Shown here piece by piece: positions 26,901 through 33,598 of a DNA stretch of 64,000 nucleotides; the first letter of the stretch is position 1, and every line of letters starts with the position of its first letter. A program made the translations under genes and the position numbers. The notes under the pieces are model-generated. The model saw nothing but the letters and a program-made list of their open reading frames with translations, did no database searches and was not told where the DNA came from. This DNA comes from Persicobacter diffluens (GTDB lineage Bacteria; Bacteroidota; Bacteroidia; Cytophagales; Cyclobacteriaceae), in assembly GCF_036244895.1 (NCBI RefSeq), contig NZ_BQKE01000001.1:3224001-3288000 (forward strand), written 5' to 3'.

Positions 26901-27195
26901 ATAAATCAACTTTTAAATAAGCGTCATAACCGACAAAAGAGACCTCCAGTTTATATGGTCCCCCTACGCTCATCCCATTGATACGATAAAATCCATTAAA
27001 ATCAGTAATACTTCCGTATTCTGCTCCGGTCCTGGTGTCCGTCGCAACAACCGTGGCGCCCGGCAGCGCATCTCCATTTTCATCTGTTACCCGACCATTC
27101 ATACTCGAGGTAGTCGATCCCTGTCCAAAAGAAAGCGTGACAGCAAAAACGAAGATCAGCAGCACTATAAAATTTTTATAGTATTGGTGATTCAT
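23908..27195 (-). CDS. Oar-like TonB-dependent receptor
   Basis: A 1095-aa outer-membrane protein of the Oar-like class. A signal peptide (ending TLSFGQ) leads into a CarboxypepD_reg domain (about 32-115: MNGRVTDENGDALPGATVVA). A plug follows with NRTGAQTVVGSDKIEALPTV, LTPQAKVDNNGGLSIAGINN and YDVRQGGFAGGGINAVTRSG, and then a long barrel ending LGVRYTF. Oar-type proteins in myxobacteria and Bacteroidota are larger than siderophore receptors and have been tied to export or uptake of proteins and peptides; the ligand here is unknown. It is a single gene: the 247 bp upstream contain no gene, and a MITE-like element plus a terminator follow. Confidence 0.93.
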   Translation of the reverse strand: MNHQYYKNFIVLLIFVFAVTLSFGQGSTTSSMNGRVTDENGDALPGATVVATDTRTGAEYGSITDFNGFYRINGMSVGGPYKLEVSFVGYDAYLKVDLFLTLGQTFKVDVAMGESVMALEGVEVTASAEDDFDGNRTGAQTVVGSDKIEALPTVARDLNDFTRLTPQAKVDNNGGLSIAGINNRYNAIFIDGAVNNDVFGLSSQGTNGGQTGISPVSIDAIEQFQVVIAPYDVRQGGFAGGGINAVTRSGSNQFEGSAYWLFRNQNIAGKTPTDDPNVEREKLSDFSAQTYGARLGGPIIKNKLFFFANVEIQRDETPQPYNPVGYLGDTDAAGLDDLRQALISRYDYDPGDFRNNTQELRGEKFLLRFDYNINRNHKLTARHSYTKGEALQPDRSSNTSISYFNAGRTFPSVTNSTAIELNSNFGSKFSNNLILGYTHVLDDRTWLGGAFPSVQITDGAGRITFGSEPFSTANKLEQDIFTITDNFSIYKGRHTITIGTHNEFYKLFNLFVRQNFGEYSYNSVADFLTGDTDSTAVVQYRRGYSILNPPALGNENTTSAADFNAMQLGFYVQDEIEVNDKLKVTAGLRVDIPIYTDDPIENTKFNQETLPQIAAAGWDVNGVKSGQLFKVRPLFAPRVGFNFDVFGNQTTQLRGGTGIFNSRIPLVWLGGAYTNTGLSVGTYTADDRFFDPDISKQPPFGPFPDNPEPSGQMDLFRDDFKLPQVWRSNLAVDQKLPAGLVATVEFMYTKTLNDVVYKNLNVSPNPSGNLEGPGDQRPFYDRANRIDADYTDIILGENTSKGHSYNISATIKQSTAFGLDWSLSYTYGQSKVLTDGTSSQNSSQWRFTENVNGKNNLDLSFSDFDPGHRIVGFVSYRKEYLKSMATTISLFGNAESGKRFSYVYGGSTVQGTDGTTKRGTGQIAFDDPGSSTTTSDLIYVPRSADEINLIDYVQDGRTITAEEQWEQLDAYIRGDDYLSERRGDYVERNGDRLPFTFTMDLKLAQEFFINTNNGRRHKLTVSFDIFNFTNFLNKDWGRKYFMSFDQFPLIRNVGGEGTDRPEFIFNTPSGDIWNIDDSGVNGARWQAQLGVRYTF

Positions 27196-27442
27196 AACTT
27201 GTTGGTTTAGTTCGTATGCTAAACAAGTTAAATTGCATTTCGTTGGGATCTAACTCGATTAATTTGCCTCGATAACAAAAACTTTTTATTGAAATAAAGC
27301 AAAGAGGTTCAAAAAGTATTCTTTTTCCTATTTTTTTCACTATTACCAACGATCCGCTAAAAAATCCTAAAAACAGTCAAGTAGCAGATCAGTTTGATTT
27401 GCTAATCTATTTCCCAATATTTACGACTATAAAAATGATGCA

Positions 27443-27997
27443 ATGAAAGTAATAGAAACAAGTATAGCCGGATTGGTGGAAATCCAACCGGACGTTTTTG
27501 GAGATGCCCGGGGGTATTTTTTAGAATCTTATTCGGAAGAAAAGTACATGAATGCCGGAATTAAGGAAAAATTTGTTCAGGACAATCAGTCTTTTTCTAC
27601 CAAAGGAGTACTCCGGGGATTACACTTTCAGCGCGATCCTCATGCCCAGGGAAAACTGGTGCGTGTAGTCATGGGAAAAGTACTGGATATTGCGGTAGAC
27701 CTCAGACCGGACTCTTCTACTTTTGGTCAATGGGACTCCTGCATTTTAGATGCCCAAAAACATAATCAGTTCTATGTTCCACCCGGCTTTGCACACGGCT
27801 TTCTGGCTTTGGAAGACAGTATTTTTAGCTATAAATGCACCAATGGCTATAATAAAGAGGCGGAAGGCGGCATTATTTACAATGACCCGGAATTAAACAT
27901 TGATTGGGGCAGTGATTTGATCCAACAGCCCAATATCTCCGATAAAGATAAAATCCTACCAACTTTTGCAGCATACAAAGCCGCGGAAGGGCTATAA
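27443..27997 (+). CDS. rfbC: dTDP-4-dehydrorhamnose 3,5-epimerase
   Basis: A 184-aa cupin-fold RmlC, which epimerises dTDP-4-keto-6-deoxyglucose at C3 and C5 in dTDP-L-rhamnose synthesis for surface polysaccharide. The family motifs are intact: GDARGYFLESY (20-30), VLRGLHFQ with catalytic His61 (56-63), FYVPPGFAHGFLAL (110-123) and catalytic Tyr130 in FSYKCTNGY. The length is normal. The other three rhamnose genes (rfbA, rfbB, rfbD) are not in the window. A strong terminator follows immediately. Confidence 0.96.
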   Translation: MKVIETSIAGLVEIQPDVFGDARGYFLESYSEEKYMNAGIKEKFVQDNQSFSTKGVLRGLHFQRDPHAQGKLVRVVMGKVLDIAVDLRPDSSTFGQWDSCILDAQKHNQFYVPPGFAHGFLALEDSIFSYKCTNGYNKEAEGGIIYNDPELNIDWGSDLIQQPNISDKDKILPTFAAYKAAEGL

Positions 27998-28001
27998 AGC
28001 C

Positions 28002-28039
28002 AAAAAGGATATTCACCAGGCCTGAATATCCTTTTTTTT
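28002..28039 (+). terminator. terminator after rfbC
   Basis: The perfect stem AAAAAGGATATTCA / TGAATATCCTTTTT is followed by further T residues. It starts 5 bp after the rfbC stop. Confidence 0.9.
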
Positions 28040-28137
28040 CATGATATTTACGGGATATTTTTCTGACGCATCCTTCCCCTTTCCTTATCGGGATAGGCTC
28101 TGCGGGTAATTAAAACGATACAACAACTCCGGATTTT

Positions 28138-29109
28138 ATGGTATTTGTCACCGGCGCTACAGGATTCATCGGCAGCTATATTTGTCGGTCATTATTGCTA
28201 CACGGACATCAGCTTCGCTGTCTGAAAAGAGCTCAAAGTAATATGAAGCTTTTGGAAGATGTAGCGCATCTGATAGAGTGGGTGGAAGGTGACCTGATGG
28301 ACCTCCTGTGGCTGGAACAACAGCTGGAAGGAGTTGACAAAATTGTCCATGCCGCGGCCATGGTATCCTTCGGCGATGAAGACCCTTCCGAAATGTACCA
28401 CACTAATATTCAGGGTACGCACCAACTGGTCAATCTGGCGCTGGAAAAACAAATCAAACAATTTGTTCACATCAGCTCTATAGCCGCCATTGGGAATGCC
28501 CCGGAAGGGGAAATTACCGATGAAAGCCACCATTGGGAAGAAAAGTCTGATGGATCATCTGCCTATGCCTTAAGTAAGCAGCGAGCGGAAATGGAGGTAT
28601 GGAGAGGTGTTTATGAAGGCCTGAATGCCGTCATCGTAAACCCCTCGGTGGTTTTGGGCCCCTGCCCGGCAAATCAAAGTTCCGGTAAATTACTGGCCTA
28701 TCTCAAAGAAGGCAACCGTTTCTATACCGAGGGAACGATTTCTCTGGTGGATGTCCGGGATGTGGCAGAGGTGGTCCGTTTACTTATGGAAAAGGAAATT
28801 TTGGGTGAACGTTTCATTCTTTCTGCTGCCTCTAAGGGCTATCAGGAATTTTTCAAGGAAGTGCGCCAACGCTGGGGCCTGACCATGTCTTTGAAAAAAA
28901 TTGGCAAAAAAAGACTTACCTCCCTCCGTGCTATAGAAAAGCTTATTGGACTAATTTCCGGTCGACAGGCCAAAATCAGCAAAGACATGATTAGGCAGGT
29001 GGGCGAAAGTAATTATTACTCCAGTGACAAAGTCATGGACTTTCTGGACTTTCAGTTCCGTCCCTTAGCGGAAACCCTGGATTGGACTTGCCAATCTTTC
29101 GACACCTAA
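28138..29109 (+). CDS. NAD-dependent epimerase/dehydratase (extended SDR)
   Basis: A 323-aa extended short-chain dehydrogenase. The nucleotide-binding GATGFIG (6-12) is intact, and the catalytic Tyr143/Lys147 pair (YALSK) and Ser113/Ser114 (HISSIAAIG) are present, so it should be active on a nucleotide sugar, flavanone-like or steroid-like substrate that I cannot specify. There is no signal peptide. A weak hairpin (GAAGCG / CGCTTC, 29122-29141) follows the stop, without a good T-run. It stands apart from rfbC by a terminator. Confidence 0.9.
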   Translation: MVFVTGATGFIGSYICRSLLLHGHQLRCLKRAQSNMKLLEDVAHLIEWVEGDLMDLLWLEQQLEGVDKIVHAAAMVSFGDEDPSEMYHTNIQGTHQLVNLALEKQIKQFVHISSIAAIGNAPEGEITDESHHWEEKSDGSSAYALSKQRAEMEVWRGVYEGLNAVIVNPSVVLGPCPANQSSGKLLAYLKEGNRFYTEGTISLVDVRDVAEVVRLLMEKEILGERFILSAASKGYQEFFKEVRQRWGLTMSLKKIGKKRLTSLRAIEKLIGLISGRQAKISKDMIRQVGESNYYSSDKVMDFLDFQFRPLAETLDWTCQSFDT

Positions 29110-29284
29110 TTACCTTGCATCGAAGCGGTTTTATACGCTTCTCCCCCTTAATTCCTTTGATTAGAAATCAATTTTGAGGACATTTGACGAAATCCATTAA
29201 ATATTTTTCATATAATGGGTTTGGTTATCACCAATTTTCCAATTATTTAGGATCATTGGTGAAATAGTGCACTGAAGGAAAGAT

Positions 29285-30694
29285 ATGAAAGAGCCGAATC
29301 ACAAAAAGAAAGAAAAGCAAGAACTGGCCAATGCCTTTTTGGAAGAAATTTCCGAAGGCAGCATGCCTATGCTTAGTCTTGAGCAATGTGAATTATTGCT
29401 GGAGATCTTTGTGGAGAACGCTCATGAGGAAGGATTGAATCATTTGGAAGAAGTATTAATGGAGCAGTTTCCTTTTTCGGAAGAAGCCCAACTAATGCTG
29501 GTAGAAATCAAATCCTTCATGCTTCAATACGATGATGCCCTCTCCATTTTAGATCAACGATTAATGATGAGCCCTACCAATGCGGACTTACTGACCGCCA
29601 AAGGGGAGATTCTGATCATTACTGAAAAATATGAGCAGGCAGAAGATGCTTTACAACAAGCCTTGCTCTATCACCACGAACCTGCCGAAATCCATTATAA
29701 TTTGGGTTTGGTTGCGCAGGCCACTCAAAAACCCGAAATCGCCATTGAAAACTTTAACAAGGCGCTGGAAATTGACCCTAATCTGGAAAATGTCTGGTTA
29801 GACCTGGGCTATAACCTCGAAATGGTCGACCGACCGGAGGAGGCCATGAGGTGCTACGAGCATTATCTGGATTTAGATCCGTTTTCCGCTACCGCCTGGT
29901 TTAATCTTGGCGTGGTGTGTTGTAAGCTTGACCATTTGGATAAAGCGGTAAATGCTTACGATTTTGCCATAACTTTGGAAGACGATTTTGCCTCTGCCCA
30001 CTTCAACCTGGGCAATGTTTACATGAATTTGGAAAAATTCGACAAGGCGATCCGTTGTTACGAAAAAGTTTTGGAGCTGGAAGGGAGTTCCGGTGAAACT
30101 TATTGCTATCTTGGCGCGGCGTATGAGCATCAGGGGCTTACCCGGGAGGCTTCCCGCCATTATAAAAAGTCAGTTAGTTTTGATAAAAATTACGATGACG
30201 GCTGGTTTGGCCTGGCTTCCTGTTGTATCAAAACCGACCGTCCTTCGGAGGCAAAACACTTTATTGAAAAAGCCATTGCGCTAACGGAGGACAAGCCCGT
30301 TTATTGGATGATTGCGGCGGAAGCCGAACGCATGCTCAATAATTGGGAAAAGGCGGAGCTTTGTTTTGAAAGAGCCCGTTCCATTGGAGGCATTAATGAG
30401 GAATTGTATGTGCACTGGTCCATGATGTATTACCAGCGCAATGATTTTTCCAAAGCCTTTGAGAAAGTGTCTGAGGGTATGCAAATACTCGAGAAAAATG
30501 CGCGACTGCACTATATTGCAGCCGCTTATTTATTACTCGGACACCAATACGACGAAGCCATCGATTACCTGAAAACCGCTCTTTCGCTGGATCAGGAAAA
30601 ATTCGATGCCCTTTTGGATTTTTTTCCTTCCAGGAAAACGCAAAAGGCCTTGTTTGAATTTATTAATCAGTATAGAAAAGATCAGATAGAATGA
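29285..30694 (+). CDS. TPR-repeat protein
   Basis: A 469-aa protein made almost entirely of tetratricopeptide repeats from about residue 60 onward, for example AEIHYNLGLVAQATQKPEIA, NVWLDLGYNLEMVDRPEEAM, TAWFNLGVVCCKLDHLDKAV, SAHFNLGNVYMNLEKFDKAI, ETYCYLGAAYEHQGLTREAS and DGWFGLASCCIKTDRPSEAK. There is no signal peptide or membrane span, so it is a cytoplasmic protein-protein scaffold. Its stop overlaps the start of the phosphosulfolactate synthase gene (ATGA), so the two are translationally coupled. Confidence 0.92.
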   Translation: MKEPNHKKKEKQELANAFLEEISEGSMPMLSLEQCELLLEIFVENAHEEGLNHLEEVLMEQFPFSEEAQLMLVEIKSFMLQYDDALSILDQRLMMSPTNADLLTAKGEILIITEKYEQAEDALQQALLYHHEPAEIHYNLGLVAQATQKPEIAIENFNKALEIDPNLENVWLDLGYNLEMVDRPEEAMRCYEHYLDLDPFSATAWFNLGVVCCKLDHLDKAVNAYDFAITLEDDFASAHFNLGNVYMNLEKFDKAIRCYEKVLELEGSSGETYCYLGAAYEHQGLTREASRHYKKSVSFDKNYDDGWFGLASCCIKTDRPSEAKHFIEKAIALTEDKPVYWMIAAEAERMLNNWEKAELCFERARSIGGINEELYVHWSMMYYQRNDFSKAFEKVSEGMQILEKNARLHYIAAAYLLLGHQYDEAIDYLKTALSLDQEKFDALLDFFPSRKTQKALFEFINQYRKDQIE

Positions 30695-31476
30695 ACTACT
30701 TTTTGAAGGATCTTCCAGAGAGAACCCAAAAGCCAAGACAGTCTGGTTTTACCATGGTCATGGATAAGGGTCTTTCTTTAAGAGAAGTGGAAGACTTCTT
30801 AAGCGTTGCAGGAGCTTACACGGATATCGTTAAGTTGGGGTTTGGAACTTCTGCGGTGACTCCTAATCTTCAGGAAAAAATCAACCTTTATAAGGAAGCA
30901 GGAATCCCTACCTATTTTGGTGGAACATTATTTGAAGCCTTTTTGGTTCGCGGACAGTTTGATGACTATATCCGCACCATGCAGAAATTCGGGGTGGAAT
31001 ATGTGGAAGTTTCTGACGGATCCATCGAATTGCCACACGATGTAAAGTGTGAATACATTTCGAGACTGGCACAGGATTTCACTGTGCTTTCTGAAGTAGG
31101 GTCCAAAGATGCTGAAAAAATCATTCCTCCTTATAAGTGGATTGAGTTTATGCAGGCGGAATTGGATGCCGGTGCCTGGAAGGTTATTGGAGAAGCGCGT
31201 GAAGGTGGCAATGTGGGCTTGTTCCGTTCCTCCGGTGAAGTACGCTCGGGTTTGGTGGAAGAAATTTTGACCAAAATCCCTTCAGAAAAAATTATTTGGG
31301 AAGCCCCTAAGAAAGGGCAGCAGGTTTGGTTTATCAAGCTTTGCGGGCCAAATGTAAACCTAGGAAACCTTGCCCCTAATGAGGTAATTCCTTTGGAGAC
31401 CATTCGCTTAGGATTGAGAGGAGACACCTTCATGGATTTCCTTTCCAACAAAAACATTGAGGAAGCTATCCAGTAA
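30691..31476 (+). CDS. comA: phosphosulfolactate synthase (ComA family)
   Basis: A 261-aa TIM-barrel protein of the ComA family, which in methanogens and bacilli adds sulfite to phosphoenolpyruvate to give (R)-phosphosulfolactate. The hallmark segments are present: SGFTMVMDKGLSL (18-30), DIVKLGFGTSA, PTYFGGTLFEAFLVRGQFD, GVEYVEVSDGSIEL, TVLSEVGSKD, EARE with GNVGLF, and IWEAPKKGQQVWFI. The length is as expected. In Bacteroidota the product could feed sulfolactate or sulfonate metabolism, possibly sulfonolipid precursors, which is inference. It overlaps the TPR gene by 4 bp and ends before a terminator. Confidence 0.9.
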   Translation: MNYFLKDLPERTQKPRQSGFTMVMDKGLSLREVEDFLSVAGAYTDIVKLGFGTSAVTPNLQEKINLYKEAGIPTYFGGTLFEAFLVRGQFDDYIRTMQKFGVEYVEVSDGSIELPHDVKCEYISRLAQDFTVLSEVGSKDAEKIIPPYKWIEFMQAELDAGAWKVIGEAREGGNVGLFRSSGEVRSGLVEEILTKIPSEKIIWEAPKKGQQVWFIKLCGPNVNLGNLAPNEVIPLETIRLGLRGDTFMDFLSNKNIEEAIQ

Positions 31477-31494
31477 TTTATAGCGCCTCCTTAC

Positions 31495-31532
31495 CAAAAG
31501 CGAAGATTCTCCGGGGTCTTCGCTTTTTTATT
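31495..31532 (+). terminator. terminator after comA
   Basis: The perfect stem AAAAGCGAAGA / TCTTCGCTTTT with a 10-base loop runs into a T-tract. It lies 19 bp after the comA stop. Confidence 0.9.
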
Positions 31533-31562
31533 TTTTGATCGACGGCATTTGGGTATATTTAG

Positions 31563-31777
31563 CCCGAATTAGGCCTGCTTAAATCCTCGTTGAGCTGCAA
31601 GGCGGGAAAAATGAAGGAATTTTTCCGATTTCGAGTTTTTGCCAAAGAAGCAGAGGAATGAAGAGAAAGTAAGCCTGCCCGAATTTGGGCTATTAAAAAT
31701 CAAAGAAAAACACCAATAATGGACTGAAGATAAGCCCTCTGGCTTGATCTGATGAATTTAGCGGTGAATAATTCGGC
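31563..31777. mobile_element. MITE-like element, copy 3 (complete, 215 bp)
   Basis: It is in reverse orientation relative to copy 1. It starts CCCGAATTAGGCC (31563) and ends GGTGAATAATTCGGC (to 31777). A perfect 4-bp direct repeat TTAG flanks it (31559-31562, 31778-31781). The conserved part includes CTTAAATCCTCGTTGAGCTG, GGCGGGAAAAATGAAGGAAT, and GCCCGAATTTGGGC near 31678-31691. It lies between the comA terminator and the DUF368 start, which is only 43 bp beyond the right direct repeat. Confidence 0.82.
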
Positions 31778-31824
31778 TTAGGCTGCAAAAAATGGCTTGA
31801 TCCAAGCAAAGACGATTATTAATC

Positions 31825-32745
31825 ATGAAATCTTATTTCACTTTATTTTTGAAGGGCATGGGCATGGGCGCAGCCGATGTAGTACCGGGTGTTTCCGGCG
31901 GAACCATTGCTTTTATTACCGGCATTTACGAAACGCTGATTAATTCCATTAAATCCGTGGATGCCACAGCCATCCGGCTTTTATTTAAATTGGATATAAA
32001 AGGCTTCTGGAATCATATCAACGGAACCTTCCTTCTGATACTTTTTGCCGGGATAGCCACTAGTGTCATCTCTTTGGCGAAAGTCATCACCTATCTTTTA
32101 GGGAATCACCCAATTCCCATCTGGTCTTTTTTCTTCGGACTAATCATCATCTCCGCCATTCTGGTCAGTAAACAAATCCGGAACTGGAATTGGAAAGTGC
32201 TGTTAAGTGGAATTTTGGGCATTTTAACTGCCTACCTGGTAACGGTAGCCACCCCCACCGAAACGCCAGAAGGATATGGGTACATTTTTTTATCCGGAGC
32301 CATTGCCATCTGCGCCATGATTTTGCCCGGAATTTCAGGAAGCTTTCTTTTACTGATTTTGGGGAAATATGAATTTATCCTCAACGCCATTAAAGACTTT
32401 AAACTGGATGTAATCGCCGTTTTTGGTATGGGATGTATCCTGGGGTTGGGTTTATTCAGCCGATTTATCTCCTGGCTACTGGCCAAATACCATGACCTTG
32501 CCGTAGCACTTTTGGCAGGTTTCATGATCGGTTCACTGAACAAAGTATGGCCATGGAAAGCGGTATTATCCTTCCGCACCAATTCTCATGGAGAGCAAGT
32601 ACCCTTAATTACCAAAAATATTTTACCTTCCACTTATGAGGGCGAACCGCAAACCATCATCGCCATTGCCTGCATATTCGGGGCCATAGCCTTTGTATAT
32701 GGCCTGGATTATGTCGCTGCTCGTGGAAAAGCTAAATTGAAATAA
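31825..32745 (+). CDS. DUF368 polyprenyl-phosphate transporter (PopT-like)
   Basis: A 306-aa polytopic inner-membrane protein with about eight to nine hydrophobic spans. It has the family start GMGMGAADVVPGVSGGTIAF (12-31) and a second, inverted-repeat-like motif AICAMILPGISGSFLLLILG near 155-175. DUF368 members (PopT) have been shown to recycle undecaprenyl phosphate across the membrane for cell-wall and polysaccharide synthesis. The two G-S/G-G motifs mark the transport core. The gene is followed by aroE after 16 bp, on the same strand. The nearby upstream MITE-like element means the promoter must lie in or next to that element. Confidence 0.92.
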   Translation: MKSYFTLFLKGMGMGAADVVPGVSGGTIAFITGIYETLINSIKSVDATAIRLLFKLDIKGFWNHINGTFLLILFAGIATSVISLAKVITYLLGNHPIPIWSFFFGLIIISAILVSKQIRNWNWKVLLSGILGILTAYLVTVATPTETPEGYGYIFLSGAIAICAMILPGISGSFLLLILGKYEFILNAIKDFKLDVIAVFGMGCILGLGLFSRFISWLLAKYHDLAVALLAGFMIGSLNKVWPWKAVLSFRTNSHGEQVPLITKNILPSTYEGEPQTIIAIACIFGAIAFVYGLDYVAARGKAKLK

Positions 32746-32761
32746 ACCGACCGCATTTTTT

Positions 32762-33532
32762 ATGAAACAATTTGGATTAATCGGCAAAAAACTGACCCAT
32801 TCTTTCTCTAAAAAGTATTTCACTGAGAAATTTAAAAAAGAGGAAATTGAGGATTGCCAATATGACCTTTTTGAAATTCCGGAAATAGCTGCTCTACCAA
32901 AACTCATTCAGGAGACTGCCGGACTGCAGGGCATCAACGTCACCATTCCATATAAAAATGAGGTACTCCCTTTTATGGATCGGCTGGATCAAAGTGCGAA
33001 GAAAATTGGAGCGGTAAATGTGGTGAGAATTTTGGAGAACGGTCAGTTGGAAGGGTATAACTCCGACTATTATGGCTTTAAAAATTCCCTTGAAAAATGG
33101 CTGGGAGACCAACAATCGGAGATCAAAACCGCATTGGTATTGGGAACTGGTGGAGCTTCCAAAGCCGTAAGGGTTGCACTGGAAGACCTGAGCATCACGG
33201 TCAAGATGGTCTCTCGTTCCGCCGAAAATGCCGACCATACTTATACGGAAATTGCTGAAAATCCGCAGATTTTAAAGCAGTGTAAATTGGTGGTCAACAC
33301 CACTCCGCTGGGCACTTTCCCGAATGAAGCAGAAAAGCCGGATCTGCCCTATGAAGAAATTACCGATCAACATTTTCTTTATGATTTGGTGTATAATCCG
33401 GAAATCACCGCCTTTATGCAGGAAGGCCTGAGAAAAGGCGCAAAAGCGAAAAATGGCTATGAAATGCTGGTGCTTCAGGCGGAGAAAAGCTGGGAAATCT
33501 GGCAGGCGGAAAAAACCGGGGAAGAAGCGTAA
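32762..33532 (+). CDS. aroE: shikimate dehydrogenase
   Basis: A 256-aa AroE, which reduces 3-dehydroshikimate with NADPH in the chorismate pathway. The N-terminal substrate domain has GLIGKKLTHSFSKKYF (5-20) and NVTIPYKNEVLPFMD with catalytic Lys65; Asn86 (GAVNVV) and Asp102 (YNSDYYGF) complete the site. The NADP domain shows LVLGTGGASKAV (125-136). The length is slightly short but normal for Bacteroidota. It is co-transcribed with the DUF368 gene. Confidence 0.96.
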   Translation: MKQFGLIGKKLTHSFSKKYFTEKFKKEEIEDCQYDLFEIPEIAALPKLIQETAGLQGINVTIPYKNEVLPFMDRLDQSAKKIGAVNVVRILENGQLEGYNSDYYGFKNSLEKWLGDQQSEIKTALVLGTGGASKAVRVALEDLSITVKMVSRSAENADHTYTEIAENPQILKQCKLVVNTTPLGTFPNEAEKPDLPYEEITDQHFLYDLVYNPEITAFMQEGLRKGAKAKNGYEMLVLQAEKSWEIWQAEKTGEEA

Positions 33533-33598
33533 AGGCTGGCTATTTCGGCAAAAAACCGCGATATTATTGAGTACCCTCCAATCAAAATCAACATCCAT

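Noticed and set aside
29122..29141. Hairpin GAAGCG / CGCTTC as terminator after the epimerase gene
   Set aside because: The stem is only 6 bp with an 8-base loop and is followed by CTCCCC instead of a T-run, so I do not call it a terminator.
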